A stretch of DNA of 64,000 nt, taken from NCBI RefSeq assembly GCF_017877135.1, contig NZ_JAGIPH010000008.1:144537-208536 (forward strand), given 5' to 3'. Below the pieces are notes generated by a model that saw only the letters and a list, made by a program, of their open reading frames with translations, was not told the DNA's origin and searched no databases. Below, piece by piece: positions 45,302 through 53,619 of this stretch. The first letter of the stretch is position 1. Every line of letters begins with the position of its first letter. Position numbers and translations under genes: made by a program. The stretch is from Neorhizobium galegae (lineage in GTDB: Bacteria; Pseudomonadota; Alphaproteobacteria; Rhizobiales; Rhizobiaceae).

Positions 45302-46436
45302 TGACTGATGAGAAGGCTGGCAGCAGACCGGATTACCGGAAACTGTTCACCACCTCAAAGCTGGGACACTGGCCACTGCAAGTCGCACTTTATCTTTGAA
45401 CGCACCCAGCTACACGTTAAAGCCACATAACTCCGCTTATGGAACCATCACACCCTAATCCGTCGTCAGCGATCGCCAAATCTGGCGATTGATGGTGATG
45501 ATTTCTGGGTCAAGTGAGGCTCTGGAGGGTGAATATCCGTGGCGATCCTCGGCAACGTGATCATGACCTCGTTCGCTATGAACGTCTCCAAGGGCGGCTT
45601 TTGTTCAATGCCCTTGGCGAGATCTATAGGTTGACGCACGAGCGTGATGGCGGTTGCTGACGCGGCAGCAGACTGTTTCCTTTGCCATTGATGGAGCGGT
45701 GAGCTGCCTTGCCTGCGGAACCTAGTTCCGCGAACCTTATCCGTACCGCACACTCCTCGCCATCATTGCCGTCACGCCTGGGATGCGCTCAGTTGCGGAA
45801 TGTCTCAGGCTAACGGTTTGCCCCGAGACAGAAAACGAGTTGGGTCGCATGTCCGCCCCCTCCAAGCTTCGCGCGCAAATTCGCGTTGCTCATTTCCGCG
45901 GAACAAACGCATCCACGCAAAAGCAGCCAAATTTCAAAGCCGGCTGGATATTGCGGTCATATGCGCAAACCCGGAAAAACCTGCCCTCTGCAACCACCAA
46001 TTTAGTACATCAATTTAATGGATTAAATTGACGCCCGGGGGGCCTTTGTTAGATTATGGTGACGGAAAAGTCAGGGACAGACATGACGCCATTTTCTCTG
46101 CCGCATCTGGGAATTTTCGATTTTCTGGCTTTCAGGACGCTGACGCACCGCGTCGCTGATAACAACGGCCGCAAAGATGTAGCACATATTTTCCAGAACA
46201 ATTCAAACAACGGTGAAGAACGTCCTCAGATTTATATTCGGATTTTCTTTCCACTCTTTTGAACCCCATTAGTTTCGGCGAGCGATGTTTGAAAGGATAT
46301 CCGATGTCGCGAATTGGCCAGCATTCCGCCACTCGATCATTTCCGCGAACGCACATAGCACATATGCGCTGTTGCTGCCTCATCAATGCAAGAGGTTGAA
46401 AATAATCGAAAAAAATCCAAAGACAGAGGTTTCGTC
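45302..46436. other. Gene-poor region, no recognisable gene
   Basis: About 1.1 kb in which no frame has recognisable protein features, codon bias or a convincing ribosome-binding site. Frames of 60-95 codons occur on both strands (for example minus 45466-45753 and plus 46056-46262) but match no family I know. Base composition drifts toward A/T from 45900 onward. It looks like decayed DNA behind the tRNA gene. Confidence 0.45.
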
Positions 46437-46640
46437 ATGGAAAAGAGTATTGTGGAGTTTGGAGGCTTGCCCGTCGGGATAGCCATCAACGAAGGCAGTG
46501 TATTTCGCTTTATCGCCGTGAAATTTCATGTCATCGACCTGGATAATCAGAGGTTTTCAAGTCTCGGCGATCTGCGCAGAGCCATATTGCGTCACGTCGG
46601 TGACAACAGCCAGCTGGCGGCTTTACGCCCGGCTGGCTAG
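46437..46640 (+). CDS. Small hypothetical protein (67 aa)
   Basis: Starts MEKSIVEFGGLPVGIAINEG and continues with a compact, beta-rich sequence ('SVFRFIAVKFHVIDLD') and an Arg-rich helix ('SLGDLRRAILRHVGD'). AGAGG lies about seven bases before the ATG, and a perfect intrinsic terminator follows 35 bases after the stop. Amino-acid composition looks like a folded protein. I do not recognise the family, but the gene-like layout makes it the only credible coding unit in this gene-poor stretch. Confidence 0.55.
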   Translation: MEKSIVEFGGLPVGIAINEGSVFRFIAVKFHVIDLDNQRFSSLGDLRRAILRHVGDNSQLAALRPAG

Positions 46641-46674
46641 AATATCTCACCTCTTTATATTCGAAAAACTTCTT

Positions 46675-46700
46675 GGTCAGGCCGTTTAGCCTGACCTTTT
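46675..46700 (+). terminator. Intrinsic terminator after the 67-aa gene
   Basis: Perfect 8-base stem GGTCAGGC/GCCTGACC (46675-46682 and 46689-46696), loop CGTTTA, followed by TTTTGCTTTT. It supports the upstream small gene being a real transcription unit and isolates it from metQ. Confidence 0.85.
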
Positions 46701-46968
46701 GCTTTTGCGGGTGTCCATCATCACTCATTCATGACGATGAACGCAGGGTGGCGATCCACCTATGTCCTTTATCATCTCACTGCATAAAATTACATCGAAA
46801 TGCTGGATTGTTTTGCCTGAACTTGCCCAAAATGTCGGCACTATTTTTCCCTTTAGCAGTTGAAAAGAAACATGCCTTCTTCGAAACCGGACCGTGATCC
46901 TGCGATGCTCTGAACGTGACGGAAGTCGCAATGAACGCTTCCGCAAGCTAACTCGCTAGGGACACACA

Positions 46969-47796
46969 ATGAGCAAGAAAATCGGAAACACCTTCTCCTG
47001 GACCCGTCGTGCAAGCCTCGCCGCCATGATTGCAGGTGCGATTGCAGGCCTCAGCGTTCCAGCTGCCCATGCCGCCGACAAGACCATCAAGGTCGGCATC
47101 ATCAGCGGTGAAGACGAAGACGTCTGGCGGGCCGTAACGGCCGAGGCCGCGAAGAAGGGCCTCACCATCAAGACCGTTGTCTTCAACGACTACACCCAGC
47201 CCAACGAGGCCCTGGAACGCGGCGATATCGACGCCAATGCCTTCCAGCACAAGCCTTACCTCGACAACCAGATAAAGCAGCATGGTTATCACATTGTTTC
47301 TGTCGGCTACACCGGCGTCTGGCCGATCGGCCTGTACTCGAAGAAGCACAAAGGCCTAGCCGACCTTCCGAAGGGCGCTCAGGTTGGCGTACCGAACGAC
47401 CCGTCCAACGAAGGCCGCGCACTGCGCGTGCTGCAGAACGAAGGCCTGATCAAGCTGAAGGACGGCACGGGCATCCTGGCGACGATTGCCGACATCACCG
47501 AGAACCCCAAGGGCCTCAAGATCAAGGAACTGGACGCCGGCGTCGTTGGCCGCGCCATCGATGATCTGGATGCCGCCGTCGTCAACACGGACTGGGCACT
47601 GAAGGCAGGTCTCAGCCCGGCACAGCGTATCGCGCAGGAGCCGATCAAGGACAACCCCTACCGCAACTTCATTGCCGTCAAGCAGGGTAGTGAAAACGAG
47701 GAATGGGTGAAGACGCTCGTATCGTCCTACCAGAATGACGCCGTGAAGGCCGTCTTCGAGAAGGTCTACAAGGGCACCGGCCTGATCGCCTACTGA
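46969..47796 (+). CDS. metQ: Methionine ABC transporter binding protein
   Basis: A 275-residue NlpA/MetQ-family protein with a signal peptide (about residues 1-36, to AHA-AD). Family segments are 'KVGIISGEDEDVWRAV', 'FNDYTQPNEALERGDIDANAFQHKPYLDN', 'VGVPNDPSNEGRALRVLQNEGLIKLKDG' and 'NPYRNFIAVKQGSE'. No lipobox Cys, so it is a soluble periplasmic receptor for methionine. AGGGA precedes ATG 46969. No SAM-II-like element could be recognised upstream. metN and metI follow. Confidence 0.92.
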   Translation: MSKKIGNTFSWTRRASLAAMIAGAIAGLSVPAAHAADKTIKVGIISGEDEDVWRAVTAEAAKKGLTIKTVVFNDYTQPNEALERGDIDANAFQHKPYLDNQIKQHGYHIVSVGYTGVWPIGLYSKKHKGLADLPKGAQVGVPNDPSNEGRALRVLQNEGLIKLKDGTGILATIADITENPKGLKIKELDAGVVGRAIDDLDAAVVNTDWALKAGLSPAQRIAQEPIKDNPYRNFIAVKQGSENEEWVKTLVSSYQNDAVKAVFEKVYKGTGLIAY

Positions 47797-47822
47797 GGCC
47801 TGACAGAGATTGATTCTTTTGC

Positions 47823-47848
47823 GGCGGCGGGCAATACCCGCCGCCTTT
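47823..47848 (+). terminator. Strong hairpin between metQ and metN (attenuator-like)
   Basis: Perfect 9-base GC stem GGCGGCGGG/CCCGCCGCC (47823-47831 and 47837-47845) with loop CAATA and only TTT behind it. The hairpin lies 26 bases after the metQ stop and 18 bases before the metN ATG. It is likely to let part of the transcripts end or to protect metQ mRNA, making more binding protein than transporter core. Confidence 0.7.
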
Positions 47849-47863
47849 CGCTATTTGGAGAAA

Positions 47864-48937
47864 ATGGTCATGAACAGCCATTCTGCCGTGGACATCACTC
47901 AGTCCCAAGCACTTGGCCTCGATGAGGTGGTGCGGCTGGCCGATGTGCGGCGCCGCTTCAACCAGACCGTCGCGCTGGATGGAATTTCGCTCACCGTTCG
48001 CAAGGGGGAGATCCTTGGCATCATCGGACGCAGCGGCGCGGGCAAATCCACACTCATCCGTTGCCTGAACGGACTGGAACGCCCCGATAGCGGCGAAATC
48101 ATTATTGAGGGAACACGGATTGACCACCTGGCCGAGCGACAACTGCAGCCGCTTCGCCGTCGCATCGGCATGATCTTCCAGCACTTCAACCTGCTTTCGA
48201 GCAAGACGGTGGAGGCAAATGTTGCGCTTCCCCTGAAGATCGAAGGCTCGCCCAAGGCGGAACGTCTTGCGCGTGCGCGTGAACTTCTGGATCTGGTGGG
48301 CTTGTCCGACAAGGCTAAAGCCTATCCGGCGCAATTGTCTGGCGGGCAGAAGCAACGCGTCGGCATTGCCCGTGCGCTTGCGGCGCGCCCTGCGCTGCTG
48401 CTTTCCGACGAGGCAACCTCGGCGCTTGATCCGGAGACGACCCGGTCCATCCTTGCTCTCTTGAAGGAGATCAACCGCAAGCTTGGCCTCACCATCGTTC
48501 TGATCACCCATGAAATGGACGTGGTGCGAACGATTGCCGACCGTGTGGCGGTGATCAATGCCGGGCAAATCGTCGAGGAAGGCGATGTGCGGTCTGTCTT
48601 CGCAGCCCCCCGGCAGGAGATCACCAAAAGCCTCCTGTCCGGCAACAGGCCCCATCTGCCGGAACACCTGCAGTCGCGGCTCGGCTCTTCTGGCAACAGC
48701 ATTGTGGCGAGCATCGATCTGCTCGGCCCCTACGGACAGCAGCAGTTCTTTGCAGACCTGTCCGAAACATTGGCCCATGGCGGCTCGCTTGTGCAGGGCG
48801 CCCTTGACCATATCCAAGGCGAACCGGTTGCGCGCTTCTTCATCACCATTCCGGCAGAGCAGCAGGCGGTCGTTGAACGTCTGCGCGCAAAACTTGACGC
48901 TGCCGGCGCTCACCTGGAGGTTCTGGGCCATGTCTGA
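47864..48937 (+). CDS. metN: Methionine ABC transporter ATPase
   Basis: A 357-residue MetN. The ABC domain has Walker A 'GRSGAGKST', the Q-loop 'GMIFQHFNLL', signature 'LSGGQKQRV', Walker B 'ALLLSDEATSAL' and 'ITHEMDVV'. It is followed by the C-terminal NIL/ACT-like regulatory domain (about residues 265-357) that binds methionine and inhibits transport in homologues. TTTGGAG lies just before ATG 47864; ATG 47870 is an alternative. It overlaps metI by 8 bases. Confidence 0.93.
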   Translation: MVMNSHSAVDITQSQALGLDEVVRLADVRRRFNQTVALDGISLTVRKGEILGIIGRSGAGKSTLIRCLNGLERPDSGEIIIEGTRIDHLAERQLQPLRRRIGMIFQHFNLLSSKTVEANVALPLKIEGSPKAERLARARELLDLVGLSDKAKAYPAQLSGGQKQRVGIARALAARPALLLSDEATSALDPETTRSILALLKEINRKLGLTIVLITHEMDVVRTIADRVAVINAGQIVEEGDVRSVFAAPRQEITKSLLSGNRPHLPEHLQSRLGSSGNSIVASIDLLGPYGQQQFFADLSETLAHGGSLVQGALDHIQGEPVARFFITIPAEQQAVVERLRAKLDAAGAHLEVLGHV

Positions 48938-49595
48938 CATCATGATCGAGCTGTTGATCGGCGCCATCTGGGAAACTCTGCTGATGACAGTGGCTTCCGG
49001 TCTCATATCACTTTTGGCCGGCCTTCCTCTCGGTCTGGCGCTAGTTGCCACCGCGAAGGGCGGCCTTGCGGAAAATCTGTGGGTCAACAGATTGCTCGGG
49101 GCCGTCATCAACGCCTTCCGCTCCGTCCCCTTCATCATCCTGCTGGTCGCGCTTATTCCGGTGACGCGCTTCATCGTCGGCACTGCACTTGGCACCTGGG
49201 CCGCGATCGTGCCGCTCGCAATTGCCGCAACACCCTATTATGCCCGCATTGCCGAGGTGTCGCTCCGGGAAGTGGACAAAGGGCTGATCGAGGCTGTTCG
49301 CGCCATGGGCGGCAATCGCTGGACAATCATCAGCGAGGTCCTCATCCCGGAGGCTCTGCCGGGCATCGTCGCCGGCTTCACCGTCACGCTCGTAACTCTG
49401 ATCGGGGCGTCTGCCATGGCCGGTGCGATTGGCGCAGGCGGGCTGGGTGATCTTGCGATCCGCTACGGCTATCAGCGTTTTGAAACCGGTGTCATGATCG
49501 CAGTTGTGATCGTGCTGATCATCCTGGTCTGCGGCATCCAGTGGATCGGTGATCGCCTCGTTGCACAGCTGGAACGCCGACAGGCGCACGGTTAA
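48930..49595 (+). CDS. metI: Methionine ABC transporter permease
   Basis: A 221-residue permease with five hydrophobic helices and the EAA-like loop 'EAVRAMGGNRWTIISEVLIPEALPGIVAG' (about residues 130-158). 'NAFRSVPFIILLVALIPVTRF' is typical of MetI. ATG 48930 overlaps the end of metN. It ends the metQNI operon; the DNA after it contains debris of another ABC gene on the other strand. Confidence 0.92.
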   Translation: MSDIMIELLIGAIWETLLMTVASGLISLLAGLPLGLALVATAKGGLAENLWVNRLLGAVINAFRSVPFIILLVALIPVTRFIVGTALGTWAAIVPLAIAATPYYARIAEVSLREVDKGLIEAVRAMGGNRWTIISEVLIPEALPGIVAGFTVTLVTLIGASAMAGAIGAGGLGDLAIRYGYQRFETGVMIAVVIVLIILVCGIQWIGDRLVAQLERRQAHG

Positions 49596-49744
49596 GCGTT
49601 ACAAGCCTGTGGAGCCTTGGTGCTCCGCAGGCTTCTCGCACCTTCTGCGACACTGGTCGCCGCGCAGAACCGTCGATGCGTGCCTCGGCCCCCGGCCTTG
49701 TCGAAGACATGAAGCGTCAGCGAAGTCAGAGTAAAGCGGCAAAA

Positions 49745-50000
49745 AAAGATTGAAGGTCTTGGCCCAAAACTCTGTTGGCCGCTTATATCAAAATGGCCAA
49801 GCAGCGCTTCATCAGATCGGCAGGGCAAACCGATGCCGGTCGCCCAGGTGAACGCCTCTTCGACATAGTGGGTGACGATCGCGATGGCGGCATCCTGCGC
49901 CATTCCGCCCGACAACTGCCGGGGATTGATTGGCTTGGCGAATCCGAAGAAACCGACGTGTGCGAGGTCGTGACGAAGCTTCCCATACTTCTGCCTGAGC
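49745..50000 (-). pseudogene. Fragment of an SsuB/TauB-type ABC ATPase
   Basis: On the minus strand one frame contains 'LAHVGFFGFAKPINPRQLSG' followed by 'GMAQ', the helical-domain and signature region of nitrate/sulfonate-type ATPases. Then, after a gap where Walker B should be, it shows 'IVTHYVEEAFTWATGIGLP', which matches the H-loop region (VTHDVEEA). The N-terminal half with Walker A is missing. The fragment is therefore a dead, internally deleted piece. The plus-strand ATPase at 52118 keeps just the half missing here, so the two may derive from one gene. Confidence 0.6.
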
Positions 50001-50220
50001 GTGAATTATGACGAAACGCAAAGGTGGATCAAATTCGAACGTTAATCCAACCGTCGCCCGCCAGTGCGCGGAATGAATGAATGGGAATCCATGCTCGCAT
50101 CTCTGGGCGGAAAACTCTTCAGAAGTCTACTTAGTCTATAGATTATAATTCCTTATTTAACCGCAGCGATGGGCGTACGGTTTGTCCTCGACGATCCGAC
50201 TATTCAGGGGCTTATCCGCA

Positions 50221-51240
50221 ATGGCATCGAACGCTTTTTCCAAAACCATTTTCAAACTCGCGAGTGGACTTTTTTTGACGCTAGGCCTTGCGGGCGCTTC
50301 TTGGGCGCAGGGCGCTCCCGATCTCTCCGGCGTCACCGTAACGGTTGGGACGCCGAACAAAACCGGGCTCCATCGCCAACTCTTGGCATCCGGGGAAGCG
50401 AACGGCACACCCTATAAAATCGAATGGGCCGACTTCGACTCCACTCCGCCTCTGGTCGAAGCGCTGCGCGCCGGCCACGTCGATATTGCCGCCGGCGGCG
50501 ATACTGGTGTTCTCACCGCAATCGCCAATGGTGCCAAGATCACGATCCTTGCGGGTTTGGTGGAGCGCAAGGAGGGCGGAAGTGCGATTTTGGTGCGGGC
50601 TGACTCGCCGCTGAAGACTGTCGCGGACTTGAAGGGCAAGAAAGTCGCTTTGCCGCATTTCACCAAGCAGCACTACCAGTTTGCCAAAGCTCTCGATGAC
50701 GCTGGCCTTGCCTGGGACAAAAATCTCATTCTGAACCTCAACACAACCGACGGCCTCTCTGCCTTGGTCAATGGTCAGGTCGATGCGTTTGTGGTCTGGG
50801 ACCCCAATACCGCCATCGCTCAGAAGCAGCACGGCGCTGTGATCCTTCAGAACTTGGCGAAAGTGGTCGATACGCCGAGCGTCCTCTACGCTCCAACATC
50901 AGGTTATACGGACCCTCTCAAGCGTGCAGCACTCGAAGACCTGACGCGGCGCATCATCCGGGCACAGGCCTGGGTCAACAATCATCCCAAGGAGTGGTCT
51001 GAACAGGTGGCGAAACTCTCGCAGATTTCCCTGGATGCAGCCGAGCTGCAAGCGAGTCGCTCCTCGGTAGCATTCATCCCTGCGACGACGGGTGAAGCGG
51101 TTGCTGGCTGGCAGAAAGAGGTCTCGTTTTTCTACAAGGGCGGCCAGTTCCGCAAGGAATTTGACGTGAAGGATATCGTCGCCAAGGACTTCGATGTCAT
51201 CGTCTACAGCGAAAACAAAAAGCTGGCGAAGACAAACTAA
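50221..51240 (+). CDS. Sulfonate/nitrate-type ABC transporter binding protein
   Basis: A 339-residue NMT1/SsuA-like periplasmic receptor. The signal peptide is about residues 1-30 (to SWA-QG). Core segments are 'STPPLVEALRAGHVDIAAGGDTGVL', 'LKTVADLKGKKVALPHFTKQHYQFAKALDDAGL' and 'VNGQVDAFVVWDPNTAIAQ', typical of aliphatic-sulfonate or taurine binding proteins. ATG 50221 follows GGGG ten bases upstream; the frame is open to a TTG at 50182. A TATAAT box lies at 50143-50148. The permease follows with a one-base overlap. The ATPase of this system is broken, so uptake is doubtful. Confidence 0.82.
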   Translation: MASNAFSKTIFKLASGLFLTLGLAGASWAQGAPDLSGVTVTVGTPNKTGLHRQLLASGEANGTPYKIEWADFDSTPPLVEALRAGHVDIAAGGDTGVLTAIANGAKITILAGLVERKEGGSAILVRADSPLKTVADLKGKKVALPHFTKQHYQFAKALDDAGLAWDKNLILNLNTTDGLSALVNGQVDAFVVWDPNTAIAQKQHGAVILQNLAKVVDTPSVLYAPTSGYTDPLKRAALEDLTRRIIRAQAWVNNHPKEWSEQVAKLSQISLDAAELQASRSSVAFIPATTGEAVAGWQKEVSFFYKGGQFRKEFDVKDIVAKDFDVIVYSENKKLAKTN

Positions 51241-52115
51241 TGGCATCGACCGCGACACAATTGCCGGTGCGCACGACGTCCATGTCCGCGCGACCGGAGC
51301 TAGTGGAAGCCTACAGCCTCCAGCGTATCGTGCCGGGGCGTGGCAAATCCTTGGTCATCCCGTGGGGAGCCCGAAAGGGCCTGGGACCCGTCTTCCTTGC
51401 CCTCTTATGGTGGTACACCACAACCACAGGCGCGATATCGGAAGACTTTCTTCCCGGGCCAGCCGCTCTATGGAGCGCTTTGCAGGAGCTCTATACGTCA
51501 GGCGATCTTGGTGAGGCATTGCGGCTATCGCTTAAGCGTGCATCGATCGGGTTTGGATTTGGATTTGTGACGGGCGTGGGTCTTGCATTGATATCCGGCC
51601 TGCTTCGCATCGGTGAAGATCTGGTCGATGCTCCGATGCAAATGATGAGGACCTTGCCATGGGCGGGCCTGGTTCCGCTTCTCATCATCTGGCTTGGCAT
51701 CGACGAGACGCCGAAGATCACCCTCGTAGCCTTCGCGGTCTGCTTTCCACTTTACGTCAACACCTTTGCGGGGATCCGGAATGTCGATCGCAACCTTATC
51801 GAGGCTGCAAAGACACTCCAATTCAGCCGCACGGCCATGATTTTTGAGGTTGTATTGCCGGGTGCTCTCCCTGGTCTACTCGTCGGCCTACGCTACGCCC
51901 TCGGCTCTGCCTGGCTTGCGCTGGTGTTCGCCGAAACCGTCAATGCTCAGGGCGGCGTCGGCTATTTAATTACGCACGCCCGCGAGGTCTATCGCGTCGA
52001 TATCATCATTCTGTGCCTCTTGATCTACGCGCTTCTGGGGCTGAGCGCCGATCTGATTGTGAGACTTCTGGAAAGAGTCCTGCTGGCTTGGCGTCAGGGC
52101 TTTGAAGGGGAATAG
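51240..52115 (+). CDS. Sulfonate/nitrate-type ABC transporter permease
   Basis: A 291-residue SsuC/TauC-like permease with about six membrane helices and the EAA loop 'EAAKTLQFSRTAMIFEVVLPGALPGLLVGL' (about residues 183-212). The first 45 residues are a polar extension of a kind often seen in SsuC. Start and stop overlap or abut its neighbours: its ATG shares a base with the stop of the binding protein gene, and the ATPase fragment begins two bases after its stop. The gene itself looks intact. Confidence 0.85.
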   Translation: MASTATQLPVRTTSMSARPELVEAYSLQRIVPGRGKSLVIPWGARKGLGPVFLALLWWYTTTTGAISEDFLPGPAALWSALQELYTSGDLGEALRLSLKRASIGFGFGFVTGVGLALISGLLRIGEDLVDAPMQMMRTLPWAGLVPLLIIWLGIDETPKITLVAFAVCFPLYVNTFAGIRNVDRNLIEAAKTLQFSRTAMIFEVVLPGALPGLLVGLRYALGSAWLALVFAETVNAQGGVGYLITHAREVYRVDIIILCLLIYALLGLSADLIVRLLERVLLAWRQGFEGE

Positions 52116-52117
52116 GA

Positions 52118-52464
52118 TGGCGGACGCCCGAACAGCTGTGGCAGTGAAGGTCAAAGGTCTTACTCGTCGCTTCGGGGACCGGACGGTCATCGCCAACCTT
52201 GACTTGGAAATACGCCGCGGCGAGTTCGTTGCACTTCTCGGCGCGAGCGGATGCGGCAAAAGCACGCTTCTTCGCATCCTCGCAGATCTCGATCACGACC
52301 TGGAGGGAGACGTTCTCGTTTCTCCTCATCGTGGCGTGGCGTTTCAGTCCCCTCGCCTATTTCCCTGGAAGAGGGTCTGGCGGAACGTCGTTGCCGGAAC
52401 GGAAAACCGGCGCGACAGGGCAAGGGCGCAGCCGGCGTGCCGCTACTCGATGAGGACTATCTGA
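52118..52464 (+). pseudogene. Truncated SsuB-like ABC ATPase (N-terminal half)
   Basis: The frame starts as a normal NitT/TauT-type ATPase: 'VKGLTRRFGDRTVIANLDLE', Walker A 'GASGCGKST' (about residues 43-51) and Q-loop 'GVAFQSPRLFPWKRVWRNVV' (about residues 75-94). After about residue 95 similarity ends and the frame runs through unrelated sequence to a stop at 52462. Signature, Walker B and H-loop are missing, so it cannot hydrolyse ATP normally. Sequence after about 52400 belongs to a helicase gene in another frame: a deletion or rearrangement junction lies between about 52385 and 52420. Confidence 0.85.
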
Positions 52465-52844
52465 TCCTGTCGACCATTCATTCGGCCAAGGGGCAGGAAT
52501 GGCGCGCGGTCTTCATACTCAACGTCGTCGACGGCTGCATGCCCTCAGATCTTGGAACCGGCACGACACAGGAACTCGAGGAAGAGCGCCGGCTGCTCTA
52601 TGTCGCCATGACCCGCGCCCGAGACAGTCTTTCGTTGATAACCCCGCAGCGTTTTTTTACCCACGGGCAGAACGCTCAAGGGGATCGGCACATTTATGCA
52701 GCAAGGACGCGGTTCATTCCGGCAACGCTGCTGCAATTCTTCGAGACGACGACCTGGCCGAAGGTCTCGGCAGTTGCATCTGAGCGCAGCGCCCAGCAGA
52801 TCCGCATGGATGTCGGCGCACGGATGCGGGCCATGTGGAAATAG
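52421..52844 (+). pseudogene. UvrD/Rep-family helicase, C-terminal fragment
   Basis: The frame reads 'DEDYLILSTIHSAKGQEWRA' (helicase motif V) and then 'EEERRLLYVAMTRARD' (motif VI), followed by the family tail 'QRFFTHGQNAQGDRHIYAAR'. This is the last 140 or so residues of a superfamily 1 helicase; motifs I-IV, including Walker A, are absent. It has been joined to the cut ABC ATPase gene. No start codon of its own is apparent, so it should not make protein. Its stop lies 12 bases before the SRAP gene. Confidence 0.85.
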
Positions 52845-52856
52845 GGAGGGGATCGA

Positions 52857-53535
52857 ATGTGCAATCTCTACAATGTGACCACCACCCGTGACGCGGTTCT
52901 GCAGTTCACGAAAGCTTTTAGAGATCGCGCTGGCTGGAACGAAGCGAGCTTCGATGTCTATCCAGGCTATCAGGCACCCGTTGTCCGGGTGGGTGACGAC
53001 GGAAACCGAGAGATTGCTCGCGCCACCTGGGGCATGCCGTCGCCACCACCCTATCTGAAGAACTACGATCCCGGCGTCACCAATATCCGCAATGTAGGTT
53101 CCCCGCATTGGCGTCGCTGGCTTGGAACCACAAGCCGATGCGTCGTGCCGTTCGCCTCCTTTACAGAGCCTGATCCGGCGAGCAAGGTGGAAGGCGGACG
53201 TGTGCCGAATGCCTGGTTTGCCGGCAATGAAGACCGGCCGCTGATGTTCTTTGCGGGCTTCTGGACGCCATGGAAGGGGGTACGCAAAGTCAGGGACGGC
53301 GAGCAGGAATACGAACTGTTCGGGTTTCTGACCACGTCGCCGAACGAGATCGTCTCGCCCCATCCATGAAAAGGTTATGCCGGCCATTCTCACGACGCCG
53401 GAGGAAGTCGATATCTGGCTGACCGCCCCTTGGGACGAGGCCCGGCATCTGCAACGCCCCCTTGCTGCCAATATGCTGGTGATCGTGCCGCCCCAGCCAA
53501 AGGGCACTGCAGATGATGAAGGTCTGTTGCTGTGA
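52857..53535 (+). pseudogene. SRAP (YedK/HMCES) protein gene with a +1 frameshift
   Basis: SRAP proteins bind abasic sites in single-stranded DNA by forming a thiazolidine link from Cys2. The first frame (52857-53369) starts M-C2-N and has 'NIRNVGS' and 'RCVVPFASFTEP', then ends prematurely. The rest ('MPAILTTPEEVDIWLTAPWD') continues one frame over to a stop at 53533. The break is at a CCCC run near 53360: one C too many turns S-P-I-H-E into S-P-H-P-stop, losing the catalytic His of the SP-x-H motif. GGGAGGGGATCG precedes the ATG. It may be a pseudogene or a sequencing error. Confidence 0.85.
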
Positions 53536-53619
53536 TCATCGGCCACCGCCGCTACCAACACGACCAAGCGCCCCAACGCGACGCGCCGACTTGGCCGCGC
53601 CACTTCGTGAGCCGAACCG

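Noticed and set aside
45466..45753. 95-codon minus-strand frame
   Set aside because: No known family, no ribosome-binding site and no codon preference; it lies in decayed DNA.
46701..46968. SAM-II riboswitch upstream of metQ
   Set aside because: I looked for the conserved GCTAAA core and pseudoknot helices; the nearest segment (GCTAACTCGCTA) does not match.
49775..50011. 78-codon plus-strand frame
   Set aside because: It is the mirror of the ABC ATPase fragment on the minus strand, which shows real similarity.
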